Positions 1 through 8,434 of a stretch of DNA of 64,000 nucleotides are shown one piece after another. Below the pieces are notes generated by a model, which worked only from the letters and a program-made list of their open reading frames with translations, was not told where the DNA came from and ran no database searches. Positions within the stretch are counted from its first letter, which is position 1. Each line of letters starts with the position of its first letter. This DNA comes from an uncultured Clostridia bacterium (GTDB lineage: Bacteria > Bacillota > Clostridia > Oscillospirales > Ruminococcaceae), in contig CAMCPM010000002.1 in NCBI GenBank assembly GCA_945876755.1, positions 62,001-126,000 of the forward strand, given 5' to 3'. The position numbers and the translations under genes are program-made.

Positions 1-266
1 CTTTTGATACCTTTATTAAAGAGCTTAATGAGAGAAGCCATTTTAATACCGGCATTGATGTAAACGAAAATGACAAGTTTATTACCTTGTCAACCTGTTC
101 CTACGAGTGGGAGCCTGCACGTCATGTAATTATCGGCAGAAAGCTCCGCGCAGGTGAAACTCCCGATAATCTGGACACTACCGGATTTGCGGTAAATCCC
201 AATCCCAAGTGGCCTGCGATATATTATAAATACAACGGCGGCACATATGTCGAAGCAAGCGAGTAA
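1..266 (+). CDS. Class B sortase, C-terminal part (partial, cut by window start)
   Basis: An open frame enters the window (first full codon at 3) and stops with TAA at 264-266, leaving 87 residues. The piece contains TLSTC, the strand that carries the catalytic cysteine of class B sortases, followed 11-12 residues later by the basic strand ARHVIIGRK, where the family's catalytic arginine lies. Sortase B enzymes are membrane-anchored transpeptidases that join secreted proteins with a sorting signal to peptidoglycan or pilins. The N-terminal anchor and catalytic histidine lie outside the window. A secreted wall-active protein follows 37 bp downstream, fitting a cell-surface operon. The sortase class is fairly sure; the substrate is unknown. 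Confidence 0.8.
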   Translation, partial: FDTFIKELNERSHFNTGIDVNENDKFITLSTCSYEWEPARHVIIGRKLRAGETPDNLDTTGFAVNPNPKWPAIYYKYNGGTYVEASE

Positions 267-303
267 AAGATACAGACGTTAAATCAGGAAGAAGGAGATA
301 AAT

Positions 304-1791
304 ATGAAGCTCAGAAGCATACTAAGCGGTATAACGGCGCTGCTGCTGGTCGGCGTTTTCTATACATTTGCGTTTTGTATGGTCGAGGACGTTGACGAAA
401 ATGCAATTTCTATGGAATACTATTATTCCACTGAAACAGAGCCTGCTGCTGATGATGAATCAGACGGCAAAAGTGCGGAAGCTCCTGTGGAAATCGCAGA
501 TTTAAACAATACTGAATTTCCTGCTGAACCCGACCACGCTTTGCCTGCGGAAGTGAATTATCCCGAGGATGAAATTGCGGAAAAAAATGAGGAAACAACG
601 GCTGTTCCAAACGAGGCAGGAGAAATGGATGAAACTGTTTCGGCTGCTCCTGAAACGGAAACTCCTCAGGAACCCTCTGTGAATGAGGAATATCCGGAGG
701 ATTTTGATGTTGAAGAATATGACGAAAACAGCTCCGAAGCTAAGGTGCAATCTGTTTTTGCCGTGGACAGCAAGGAGGATAAGACTCTTTCCGTTGACGA
801 TGAGGATATTGAAGTCGACGAGACAACTGCTCCCGAAACGGAAGTGCCGTTTGAAACTATACCTGCCGATACAACAGAAAATGAAACCGAAAATACGCTT
901 CAGGTCGCAGAGGATGTTCCTGAGGTTTCCGGCGACATAATCATTACGGTTTGGGGAGAAAGTGAAACGGCTCCGACAGAAACGTCGGTGTCGGTCAGCA
1001 TTGGAAACGGTGTTGACATTTCAACCGAGGAGACTTTTACCGCAAGGTTTAACGGTGCGGTTCAGACGGTCAACGCTTATGACCTTATCTGCGGTATAGT
1101 ACATAATGAAATTTCTTCCAGCTTTAGCGATGAAGCTATTAAGGCTCAGGCTGTTGCGGCGTATTCTTATGTAAAGTATCACAATGTAAACGGTCTTACC
1201 CCGACTGTGCTTGTTAAGAATAATCCGCCTGAGAGAATCAAGAGACTTGTTTCCGAGGTCTGGGGAGTATGCTGCTATTATAACGGAAGTGTTGCTCAGA
1301 CAGTTTATATGGCTTCTTCATCGGGTTATACTGCCGACGCTGCAAATGTCTGGGGCGGAAGCGTGCCTTACCTCAAGAGCGTATTTTGTCCTTTTGACGC
1401 GGAAAGCGACCCGAATTACGGTTCAAGAATGAAGGTCAGCGAGGACAATATGCGGCTTCTTCTTGAAGGTGCTCTCGGCATCACTCTTTCGGGAAATCCG
1501 GAAAATTGGATAGTTATTACCGATTATATCGACGGAAATTATGTCGGCAAAATAAATGTTGACGGACAGAAAACAATTACGGGACGTAAAATGCGTGAAA
1601 CCGTTATGGGTTATAAGCTTAAAAGTGCTGCGTTTGACGTTTCATACAGTGATGGCTATTTTGTATTCACTACATACGGCTACGGTCATGGCGTGGGTAT
1701 GAGCCAGAACGGTGCGAATATTCTTGCAAAACAGGGTTATTCTTATGAAGAGATACTCAAATTTTATTTTACGGGAATTGAAGTGCTATGA
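304..1791 (+). CDS. SpoIID/LytB-type peptidoglycan protein with long acidic linker
   Basis: The 495-residue protein has an N-terminal hydrophobic segment (about residues 8-26, signal or anchor), then about 200 residues rich in Glu, Thr and Pro, then a SpoIID domain from about 250 to the end. The domain shows NEISSSFSDEAIKAQAVAA, which holds the family's conserved glutamate, and the C-terminal GHGVGMSQNGA. SpoIID is a lytic transglycosylase acting on denuded glycan strands during spore engulfment; relatives such as LytB modify vegetative wall enzymes. The disordered linker suggests it spans the wall, which is more like a surface protein than the short spore SpoIID. The ribosome site AAGAAGGAGA lies just before the ATG. 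Its end overlaps the next gene by 4 bp. Confidence 0.82.
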   Translation: MKLRSILSGITALLLVGVFYTFAFCMVEDVDENAISMEYYYSTETEPAADDESDGKSAEAPVEIADLNNTEFPAEPDHALPAEVNYPEDEIAEKNEETTAVPNEAGEMDETVSAAPETETPQEPSVNEEYPEDFDVEEYDENSSEAKVQSVFAVDSKEDKTLSVDDEDIEVDETTAPETEVPFETIPADTTENETENTLQVAEDVPEVSGDIIITVWGESETAPTETSVSVSIGNGVDISTEETFTARFNGAVQTVNAYDLICGIVHNEISSSFSDEAIKAQAVAAYSYVKYHNVNGLTPTVLVKNNPPERIKRLVSEVWGVCCYYNGSVAQTVYMASSSGYTADAANVWGGSVPYLKSVFCPFDAESDPNYGSRMKVSEDNMRLLLEGALGITLSGNPENWIVITDYIDGNYVGKINVDGQKTITGRKMRETVMGYKLKSAAFDVSYSDGYFVFTTYGYGHGVGMSQNGANILAKQGYSYEEILKFYFTGIEVL

Positions 1792-3095
1792 CAATTTATG
1801 AAATAATTACCAAGAAAAAGCATAACGTCGAATTGAGTACGGAAGAGATCAATTGGGTCGTTGCCGGATTTACGTCCGGCAGCATTCCCGATTATCAGAT
1901 GTCCGCGCTCCTTATGGCGGTGTGCTTTTGTTCTTTATCAGACAGGGAAACTGTTGACCTGACGATGGCTATGGCGCGTTCCGGCGATATGATAAAGCCC
2001 GAAACAGGCGGCTTTAATGTTGATAAGCACAGCACAGGCGGAGTAGGAGATAAGACTACACTTATTGTAGCTCCAATTGCAGCTGCCTGCGGAGTGTTCG
2101 TTCCGAAAATGTCGGGGCGCGGTCTCGGACATACAGGCGGTACTATTGACAAGCTGGAGTCTATACCCGGTTTCAGTACCGAACTGCCTTATGAAAAATT
2201 TATTGAAAACGTGAGAAAAATCGGTCTTGCGGTTGCAGGTCAGACCGGTTCGCTTGTGCCTGCGGACAAAAAAATCTACGCGCTGCGCAACGCTACTGCT
2301 ACGGTTGACAGCATACCTCTTATCTGTTCCTCGATAATGAGCAAAAAGCTTGCTACGGGAGCAGACGGGATAGTTCTCGACGTTAAAGTCGGTGACGGTG
2401 CATTCATGAAAAATACTGCCGACGCTGAAAAGCTGGCGGAGGCTATGGTGCGTGTAGGAAGGCTTGCAGGTCGCAAATGTACCGCTGTGCTTACCAATAT
2501 GGAAAAGCCTTTGGGCAGAGCTGTGGGCAATTCCCTTGAGGTCATTGAGGCGATAGAAGCGCTTAAAGGAAACGCTCCCGATGATTTGCGGGAGGTTTCA
2601 CTTGCTCTTGCGGCGGAAATGCTTTTCACGGCAGGAAAGGGTACTTCTGAAGAATGTTTCGCCATGTCGGAAAAAGCGGTTTCGTCAGGTGCGGCGCTGG
2701 AAAAGCTTCGTGAAATGATCATGCTTCAGGGCGGAGATCCTGCCGTTATCGACGATTATGGGCTGTTTGCACAGGCTGAGCATACAAAGGAAATTTTTGC
2801 GGCTGAGGATGGTTTTATTACGGGAATTTCCTGCGAGGCAACTGGTATGATCTCTCTGAGACTCGGCGCAGGACGTCAGACAAAGGAATCTGAAATCGAC
2901 CCGACGGCGGGAATCGTTTTCGACAAAACCGTAGGAGACAAGGTTAGAAAGGGTGACAGGCTTGCTGTGCTGTATACTTCTTCAGACTGCGATTTTGAGG
3001 AGATCTCTAAAGATTTCGGCAAAGTTTTTTCCTATGGTACAAAAGAAAATTGCCCTAAAGAAAAAAATGTTATAAAAATTATAAAAGGGTATTGA
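1788..3095 (+). CDS. pdp: Pyrimidine-nucleoside phosphorylase / thymidine phosphorylase
   Basis: The 435-residue protein has the usual length for this family and its signature KMSGRGLGHTGGTIDKLES at about residues 107-125, plus the phosphate-binding region KHSTGGVGDKT near residue 81. It cleaves thymidine, deoxyuridine or uridine with phosphate into base and (deoxy)ribose-1-phosphate, a cytosolic salvage step. Its ATG overlaps the stop of the preceding gene as ATGA, so translation is probably coupled. The stop codon lies inside the -35 box of the next gene's promoter. Whether it prefers thymidine (deoA-like) or is broad (pdp) cannot be decided by eye. Confidence 0.92.
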   Translation: MTIYEIITKKKHNVELSTEEINWVVAGFTSGSIPDYQMSALLMAVCFCSLSDRETVDLTMAMARSGDMIKPETGGFNVDKHSTGGVGDKTTLIVAPIAAACGVFVPKMSGRGLGHTGGTIDKLESIPGFSTELPYEKFIENVRKIGLAVAGQTGSLVPADKKIYALRNATATVDSIPLICSSIMSKKLATGADGIVLDVKVGDGAFMKNTADAEKLAEAMVRVGRLAGRKCTAVLTNMEKPLGRAVGNSLEVIEAIEALKGNAPDDLREVSLALAAEMLFTAGKGTSEECFAMSEKAVSSGAALEKLREMIMLQGGDPAVIDDYGLFAQAEHTKEIFAAEDGFITGISCEATGMISLRLGAGRQTKESEIDPTAGIVFDKTVGDKVRKGDRLAVLYTSSDCDFEEISKDFGKVFSYGTKENCPKEKNVIKIIKGY

Positions 3096-3120
3096 CTTTT
3101 AATATTATATGTAGTATAAT
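3092..3120 (+). promoter_or_regulatory. Sigma-A promoter of the zinc-ribbon gene
   Basis: TTGACT (3092-3097), a 17-bp spacer and a perfect TATAAT (3115-3120). The -35 overlaps the stop codon of the upstream phosphorylase gene. The start codon lies 58 bp beyond the -10. Confidence 0.8.
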
Positions 3121-3177
3121 ATTGTTGTCAAGCAAAAAGCACATCCATACACACATTTTTAAACGGAGGTTTTTAAC

Positions 3178-3648
3178 ATGAGTGATATTTTTAAGAAAAT
3201 CGGCGAAACAATTACCGGAACAGGCAAAACTGTCGGTGAAAAAACAAAGCAGGCCGGAAGCGTTGCTAAGCTGAATGCAAAAATCGTTTCTTCCGAGCAT
3301 TCAATCAGCGAGAATTACGCACTTATCGGTAAGTATTATTACAATACTTACAAGAATAATCCTGACGCTGAGATCGCGGAAGCTGTGAATGCTGTAACAG
3401 CTTCTATCGAGTCCATCGAGGAGATGAAAAACCAGATCCTTGCTGTCAAGGGTCTTATAAAGTGTGACAAGTGCGGCGCTGAGTGTCCGTTTGAGGACAA
3501 ATTCTGCGGCAAGTGCGGTGCTGAGATCGTAAAGCCCGAACCGGTTGAAGTTGAAGAAACCGAAGCTGCTGAGGAAGCGGAAGAAATCGAAATTGTGGTT
3601 GTCGAGGACGCTGCTGAAGAGACTTCCGAAGAAAATATCGAAGAATAA
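3178..3648 (+). CDS. Cytoplasmic zinc-ribbon protein with helical N-terminus and acidic tail
   Basis: The 156-residue protein has no signal peptide or membrane segment. Residues 1-90 are charged and helical, residues 97-118 form a zinc ribbon with two CxxC knuckles (CDKCG and CGKCG), and the last 35 residues are almost all Glu, Ala and Val. This layout is common in clostridial proteins annotated only as zinc-ribbon domain proteins. A strong promoter precedes it, the ribosome site CGGAGG is good, and an intrinsic terminator follows 13 bp after the stop, so it is a single-gene transcript. No specific function can be assigned; the ribbon may mediate protein or nucleic-acid contacts. Confidence 0.7.
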   Translation: MSDIFKKIGETITGTGKTVGEKTKQAGSVAKLNAKIVSSEHSISENYALIGKYYYNTYKNNPDAEIAEAVNAVTASIESIEEMKNQILAVKGLIKCDKCGAECPFEDKFCGKCGAEIVKPEPVEVEETEAAEEAEEIEIVVVEDAAEETSEENIEE

Positions 3649-3660
3649 CACAGCAAACAA

Positions 3661-3692
3661 AAACCTCCCGATTGCGGTTCGGGAGGTTTTTT
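3661..3692. terminator. Bidirectional intrinsic terminator
   Basis: An 11-bp stem of AAACCTCCCGA with TCGGGAGGTTT, 7-nt loop, with T-runs on both sides. It ends the zinc-ribbon gene on the plus strand and the flippase/rqcP-side genes on the minus strand. Confidence 0.9.
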
Positions 3693-3862
3693 CATATTAC
3701 AGAATATTCAAGATTTTCCCAGAGCAGACGGGTTCCCTCGTCTGTTTCATCGGGGAGAAGCGCTCTTGCTACGAGAACGGTATCCTCGGCTGCAATGTCT
3801 GTGCGCCTCAGTACGGCATAGTCGCCGTCGATTTTTTCTACAATGTATTCGTAAGGACCCAT
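3692..3862 (-). CDS. Small DUF3006-like protein
   Basis: This 56-residue gene is easily missed because of its size. The protein begins MGPYEYIVEKIDGDYAVLRR and ends with EGTRLLWENLEYSVI. The pattern of a short beta strand, IDGDYAVL and a C-terminal strand resembles DUF3006 proteins, small all-beta proteins of unknown role. The start ATG lies 1 nt after the stop of rqcP, and a good ribosome site (GTGGAGGG) sits inside the end of rqcP, so the two are translationally coupled. The stop codon TGA touches the bidirectional terminator. That it is a real gene is well supported by the coupling; the family assignment is tentative. Confidence 0.65.
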   Translation of the reverse strand: MGPYEYIVEKIDGDYAVLRRTDIAAEDTVLVARALLPDETDEGTRLLWENLEYSVI

Positions 3863-3863
3863 A

Positions 3864-4109
3864 TCAGCCCTCCACTACAATGTAGTTATCCGCTGCATTT
3901 TCTTTTGTAGCGTACTCGGTAACATTCAGAACCTTTACCTTCAGAGGCTTTACACCGAGGTTTATCTCAATAATATCGCCGACTTTTACGTCGTAGGACG
4001 CCCGTGCAACGTTTCCGTTTACAACGATTTTTCCTGCGTCGCAGGCTTCGTTTGCAATAGTACGGCGCTTTATCAGACGTGTGATTTTCAGATATTTATC
4101 AAGACGCAT
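3864..4109 (-). CDS. rqcP: S4-domain RNA-binding protein RqcP
   Basis: The 81-residue protein starts MRLDKYLKITRLIKRRTIA, the typical N-terminus of RqcP (formerly YabO/YlmH-like S4 proteins, Hsp15 relatives). It is essentially one S4 domain. In Bacillus, RqcP helps RqcH add alanine tails to nascent chains stuck on split 50S ribosomes. I chose the internal ATG at 4109 because AAAGGAAG precedes it and it matches the family; a longer open frame upstream runs through a terminator. The gene order flippase-mazG-hup-rqcP matches the Bacillus yabM-yabN-yabO neighbourhood, here with hup inserted as in many clostridia. Confidence 0.85.
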   Translation of the reverse strand: MRLDKYLKITRLIKRRTIANEACDAGKIVVNGNVARASYDVKVGDIIEINLGVKPLKVKVLNVTEYATKENAADNYIVVEG

Positions 4110-4130
4110 AAAAAACTTCCTTTCAAATAA

Positions 4131-4170
4131 AAAGAGCAGACGGGAAAAATCCGGTATTCCCGATCTGCTC
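4131..4170 (-). terminator. Terminator after hup
   Basis: GAGCAGA-CGGGAA pairs with TTCCCG-TCTGCTC and is followed on the minus strand by TTTTTA. It lies between hup and rqcP, so rqcP depends on read-through or its own weak promoter. Confidence 0.85.
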
Positions 4171-4190
4171 ATATGAATCAAAAATGCTGA

Positions 4191-4469
4191 TTACTTAGCG
4201 TCAACAGCGTCCTTGAGAGCCTTGCCTGCCTTGAAAGCGGGAGCCTTCTTAGCGGGAACCTTGATCTTTTCCTTAGTTCTGGGATTGATTGCTTCCTTAG
4301 CGCTTCTCTCGCGTACTTCAAATGTACCGAAGCCAACGATCTGAACCTTGTCGCCGCTTACGAGAGCGTCTGTGATAGAAGCTACAACAGCGTTGAGAGC
4401 CTTTTCAGCGTCCTTCTTGGTGAGTTCGCCCTTTTCAGCGATTGCATTGATAAGTTCTGCTTTTGTCAT
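4191..4469 (-). CDS. hup: DNA-binding protein HU
   Basis: The 92-residue protein MTKAELINAIAEKGELTKKD... is a typical HU/IHF-family histone-like protein. The DNA-intercalating arm carries INPRTKEKIKVPAKKAP, with the conserved proline at the arm tip. HU bends and compacts DNA as a dimer. I chose the start at 4469, which has a near-perfect GGAGGT 8 nt upstream; the longer open frame upstream has no family support. A strong terminator follows. Codons are the optimal ones of highly expressed genes. Confidence 0.95.
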   Translation of the reverse strand: MTKAELINAIAEKGELTKKDAEKALNAVVASITDALVSGDKVQIVGFGTFEVRERSAKEAINPRTKEKIKVPAKKAPAFKAGKALKDAVDAK

Positions 4470-4508
4470 TTTAACTACCTCCATAAATTTTAATGGTATA
4501 ACCATTTT

Positions 4509-5300
4509 TTATTTTGTTTTTGCCTTCCGCCAATAAACGTCAAGCTCATCTATGTTCAAGGATTTCATGTCAATCCCATCACATCTTACCAGATTTTCAG
4601 TTTCCCTGAAACGGCGCATGAATTTTTCCGTAGCCCGTGTAAGTGCTTCTTCGGAATCGCAGTTAGTGTGTCTTGCAAGGTTAGTACACGAAAACAGCAC
4701 ATCACCAAGTTCATCTTCGATCTCAGCCTGATTTCCGCCTGCGACAGCCGCTTTAAGTTCTTCAATCTCGCTTTCGATACATTCGATAACCTTTGAAACA
4801 TTCTCGAAATCCATACCTGCACGCTCGGCTCTTTTGCCGACTTTCTGCGCACGCATAAGTGCAGGCAGCGCAGTACAAACGCTTTCAAGCGTTTCATAAT
4901 ATGTTTCCTGCCCCTTGGTCTGCTGTTTGATGTCGTTCCAGTTTTTTAACACCTCGTCGCTTGTTTCGGCAACAACATCGCCGAAAACGTGCGGATGGCG
5001 TATAACCAGCTTTTGGCAGACTTCGTTTACCACATCATCAAAACAGAAGCTTTCTTTTTCTTCCTCAATGCGGGAATGAAACACGACCTGCAGAAGAACA
5101 TCTCCCAACTCTTCACGGAGAAGCGCGGTATCTTCAAGGTCGATAGCCTCAACAACCTCATAGACTTCCTCGAGAAAGTCCTTGCGTATTGACTTGTGGG
5201 TCTGCTCTCTGTCCCATGGGCAGCCGTTTTCCGAACGCAGTATACGCATGATCTCAAGCATATCATTAATATCATATTTTTCTTTAATACGAAAATTCAT
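4509..5300 (-). CDS. mazG: Nucleoside triphosphate pyrophosphohydrolase MazG
   Basis: The 263-residue protein contains two MazG repeats, each with the metal-binding pattern ExxExxxD: EEVYEVVEAIDLED and ELGDVLLQ in the first half, and EIEELKAAV with EDELGDVLFS in the second. NTP pyrophosphohydrolases of this type remove aberrant nucleotides as monophosphate plus pyrophosphate. The start at 5300 has GGAGGC upstream and fits the family start (MNFRIKEKYDINDMLEIMRILR). A minus-strand promoter lies 58-86 bp upstream. In Bacillus the equivalent YabN carries an extra methylase domain, which is absent here. Confidence 0.93.
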   Translation of the reverse strand: MNFRIKEKYDINDMLEIMRILRSENGCPWDREQTHKSIRKDFLEEVYEVVEAIDLEDTALLREELGDVLLQVVFHSRIEEEKESFCFDDVVNEVCQKLVIRHPHVFGDVVAETSDEVLKNWNDIKQQTKGQETYYETLESVCTALPALMRAQKVGKRAERAGMDFENVSKVIECIESEIEELKAAVAGGNQAEIEDELGDVLFSCTNLARHTNCDSEEALTRATEKFMRRFRETENLVRCDGIDMKSLNIDELDVYWRKAKTK

Positions 5301-5357
5301 AAACAGCCTCCAGAACAAGCAGATACTGTAATAAATAAGAAAAAACGGTACTTTAAT

Positions 5358-5386
5358 ATATTAACCTATAAATCAAAGAAATTCAA
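5358..5386 (-). promoter_or_regulatory. Promoter of mazG-hup
   Basis: On the minus strand TTGAAT (5386-5381), 17-bp spacer, TAATAT (5363-5358). It lies in the 103-bp gap after the flippase gene. Confidence 0.55.
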
Positions 5387-5403
5387 GGGTTTTTTCAAAT
5401 TTT

Positions 5404-7056
5404 TTAAGAAATCAGCAATTTTAACGTACTTTTCGTAATTATGCCCAACAAAAGTGTGCTTATTATGTAAAAAATCACCCCTGAAAAAATTGAAATGGCT
5501 AAGGAAATCAAAGGATTGAGCGGGTCTGACAGCATATTACGGGCAAGAAGAGCTCCTGCTCCGCACAGCAATGAGCAGTAAAATACCTTGGCAAATAAAC
5601 CTGTAATATGCTTTTTGTCAATATCTGTAATTTTTACAAGGATATTCACCGCAGGAATACATATCGCCGCATAGCAAAGCACTGTTGCTGCAGCTGCGCC
5701 TGCGATGTTAAGCTCAGGAATACGGACAAGCAGCAGGTTTCCCGAAAGCTTGACGGCGACTCCTGCAAGCATTAGCTTTACGGGCAGGTCGGGGCGTCCT
5801 GCGGCTTGAAGTACCGCAAAAACCGTTGACGAAATGCACAGAAATATCACACCGATGCCGAGTACCGACAATGAAAGAGTACACAAGCTTGTTTCAAGGG
5901 GTTTTGAGGGAAACAGTGTTGTTAAAATTCCCCCTGAAAGCACACTTATGCCGATACCTGACGGAAATGAGACCAGCGCAGTCGCAAGCATGGCTTTTTC
6001 GGTGTATTCTCTTATTTTTACCTTGTCATTTGCGGCGAAAGCTTCGGAAAGTGCAGGAAGTATGCCCTTGCCGAACATATTCGTAAATGATGGTACAAGG
6101 TTGAAAACGGTAACGGCAAGTCCCGTAAAGCTTCCGAAAAGGAAATTCGGCAGCTCGACAGCGGAAATTTTGTCCGTTACCGAAGAAAAATATTCGGGAT
6201 TACCGTTGATAGCCGCTTCAAGGGAGCGCATTATAGTTGCTAAGTCAATAAGCGATGTAAGGTTTGTCACAAGAGCGCCCAATGCGATAGGTACGGCAGT
6301 TTTCAGCAGTGCGGAAATGATGCTTCTGCGGCTGTCAAGGCAGTTCCTACCGTTTGTTTCCGCTATGAGGGCAGGGGAAAGCCCGTCTCCGAAAAGCTTG
6401 TCACGGACGATAAGAAACAGCGTTCCTGCGGCTGTGGAAATAGTTATTCCCAAAACTGCGGCAGCGGCGGCAATCGGTAGGATACCTCCGCCAAAGCGTC
6501 TGCAAAGCGGTTCAAATTTATCGGGATTTTTCAGCACAAGCAGGCAAAGGGCAAGTCCTGCCGCAAGCTTCACCAGTCCTTCAATGACCTGCGAAACGGC
6601 GGTGGGGACCATATTCCGCAGACCCTCATAATATCCTCGGTAAACCGAAGTCACACAGCCGAAAAATACGGACGGTGCAATGGCTATAACGGCAGGAACT
6701 GTTTCAATCCCGCTTGTCAGCAGGCAGAACGGGTATGAAAGAAGCAGCATCAGTGCTGTAAAGGCAAGTCCCGTTACGGAAAAAAATAAAAGCGCCGAGG
6801 ACTTTATTCTGCGGAGGTTTGCAAAACGTTCCAGCGCAGAGCTTTCGGCGGTGAGCTTTGCTACGGCGGCAGGAAGTCCCGTTACCGAAACTGCGTAAAC
6901 TGCCATGAAAATTCCGTATGCTCCCGAAAAGTAACCCATTCCCGTGCCGCCCAGCATATTTGCCAGCGGTATGCGGAAAAGCGCTCCTGCAAGCTTGGAT
7001 ATCAGCGCCGACAGAATGAGTATCGCCGAGCCGAGCATGAAGCTTTGTTTTTTCAA
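5404..7056 (-). CDS. SpoVB/MurJ-family lipid flippase (YabM-like)
   Basis: The 550-residue polytopic membrane protein (about 14 hydrophobic segments) belongs to the MOP flippase superfamily, polysaccharide biosynthesis branch. The N-terminus SALISKLAGALFRIPLANMLG is typical of SpoVB and YabM. Such proteins flip lipid-linked wall or spore-cortex precursors across the membrane. The position next to mazG, hup and rqcP matches Bacillus yabM. The ribosome site GAAAGGAAAG sits before the ATG. Whether it serves vegetative wall or spore cortex cannot be read from the sequence; the neighbouring spore genes yabP and yabQ are absent here. Confidence 0.88.
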   Translation of the reverse strand: MKKQSFMLGSAILILSALISKLAGALFRIPLANMLGGTGMGYFSGAYGIFMAVYAVSVTGLPAAVAKLTAESSALERFANLRRIKSSALLFFSVTGLAFTALMLLLSYPFCLLTSGIETVPAVIAIAPSVFFGCVTSVYRGYYEGLRNMVPTAVSQVIEGLVKLAAGLALCLLVLKNPDKFEPLCRRFGGGILPIAAAAAVLGITISTAAGTLFLIVRDKLFGDGLSPALIAETNGRNCLDSRRSIISALLKTAVPIALGALVTNLTSLIDLATIMRSLEAAINGNPEYFSSVTDKISAVELPNFLFGSFTGLAVTVFNLVPSFTNMFGKGILPALSEAFAANDKVKIREYTEKAMLATALVSFPSGIGISVLSGGILTTLFPSKPLETSLCTLSLSVLGIGVIFLCISSTVFAVLQAAGRPDLPVKLMLAGVAVKLSGNLLLVRIPELNIAGAAAATVLCYAAICIPAVNILVKITDIDKKHITGLFAKVFYCSLLCGAGALLARNMLSDPLNPLISLAISIFSGVIFYIISTLLLGIITKSTLKLLIS

Positions 7057-7092
7057 AAATACTCTTTCCTTTCATTTTTTCTAAATTTTATG

Positions 7093-7121
7093 TTGCCTGA
7101 TCAAGAATTATGTGCTATAAT
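7093..7121 (+). promoter_or_regulatory. Promoter of the aminotransferase gene
   Basis: TTGCCT (7093-7098), 17-bp spacer, TATAAT (7116-7121), 65 bp before the start codon. Confidence 0.75.
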
Positions 7122-7186
7122 AATTTATATATGTTTTTCAATGCTAAATTTTTGCCGTTACGGAATGATGGCATGGAGGTTATTTT

Positions 7187-8377
7187 ATGAATTATTCTTT
7201 TTCCGATAAGGTTACGGGGCTTAAAGCCTCCGCAATACGCGAAATACTGAAATTTACGGCGTTTCCCGACGTTATTTCCTTTGCTGCAGGCAACCCTGCT
7301 CCCGAGGCTTTCCCCACCGAAGCCGTAAAGGAGATCACTGCAAGGGTGCTTTCCGAAAATCCTATTGCTGCGCTTCAGTACAGCATTACAGAGGGCTATA
7401 CATCTCTTAGAGATACTCTTAAAAAGCGTCTTGCTTCGCAGAACTGCTTTAACGCCGATATCGACGACCTTATCATTACTTCCGGCGGACAGCAGGGTAA
7501 CGAGCTTTCCTGCAAGGTGTTCCTTAACGAGGGCGATACTCTTATATGCGAGTCGCCGTCCTTTATCGGAAGCATTAACTCGTTCAAGTCCTACAACGTA
7601 AACCTTGTTGGCGTTGAAATGGACAGCGAGGGCATAGACCTTGAAAAGCTTGAGGACGCTATTAAAAATAATAAAAATGTCAAGGTTATTTATCTTATCC
7701 CGAATTTCCAGAACCCGACAGGCAAGTGTATGTCCTATGAAAGAAGAAAGGCTGTTTACAAGCTTGCGCAGAAATACGACGTTGTTATCCTTGAGGACAA
7801 TCCTTACGGCGAGATACGTTTTGAGGGTGAGCATATTCCTTCCATAAAATCTCTCGATACCGACGGACGTGTCATTTATGTAGGTTCATTCTCAAAGATT
7901 CTTGCTCCCGGAATCCGTGTCGGTTTTGTTTCCGCTCCTAAGGAGATAATTCAGAAAATCGTTGTCTGCAAGCAGGTCGCAGACGTTCACACCAATATCC
8001 TTGCACAGATAATTGCAGACGAGTTCCTGAACAAGTATGACATTGACGCTCATCTTGAAAAAATACGCGCTATTTACCGCAATAAGTGCAAGCTCATGCT
8101 TTCCGAGATAGACAAGAATTTTTCAAAGAAAATCACAGTTACCCGTCCTCAGGGAGGTCTGTTCATCTGGGCGACTCTTCCCGACGGCTGCGATATGATG
8201 GGATTCTGCAAGAAGGCTGTTGAGACAAAGGTCGCAGTTGTTCCCGGAAATGCGTTTACTATTCACGAAACAGACCCGATAAACAGCTTCCGTCTTAATT
8301 TCTCAACGCCTACCGATGAACAGCTTGTAAAGGGCTGTGAGATACTTGGAAAAATGTCAAAGGAAATGTTTGATTAA
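7187..8377 (+). CDS. PLP-dependent aminotransferase, class I/II
   Basis: The 396-residue protein has the class I/II fold markers: NPTGK for substrate carboxylate and PLP contacts, EDNPYGE around the ring-stacking aspartate, GSFSKILAPGIRVGF with the Schiff-base lysine, and a C-terminal arginine (FRLNFS) that binds the substrate carboxylate. It resembles the LysN/MocR-type aminotransferase group without a DNA-binding domain, which act on 2-aminoadipate, aromatic or branched amino acids. The ATG has GGAGG 8 nt upstream. trpS follows 57 bp downstream and may be co-transcribed, which would hint at aromatic amino acid metabolism, but this is inference. Confidence 0.85.
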   Translation: MNYSFSDKVTGLKASAIREILKFTAFPDVISFAAGNPAPEAFPTEAVKEITARVLSENPIAALQYSITEGYTSLRDTLKKRLASQNCFNADIDDLIITSGGQQGNELSCKVFLNEGDTLICESPSFIGSINSFKSYNVNLVGVEMDSEGIDLEKLEDAIKNNKNVKVIYLIPNFQNPTGKCMSYERRKAVYKLAQKYDVVILEDNPYGEIRFEGEHIPSIKSLDTDGRVIYVGSFSKILAPGIRVGFVSAPKEIIQKIVVCKQVADVHTNILAQIIADEFLNKYDIDAHLEKIRAIYRNKCKLMLSEIDKNFSKKITVTRPQGGLFIWATLPDGCDMMGFCKKAVETKVAVVPGNAFTIHETDPINSFRLNFSTPTDEQLVKGCEILGKMSKEMFD

Positions 8378-8434
8378 TATTTAACAAACTCTTTTAATAT
8401 AGTATAGCTTTTTCAATGGAAAGGAATTGATTTT

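Noticed and set aside
8378..8434. T-box leader before trpS
   Set aside because: The gap is 57 bp, far too short for a T-box.
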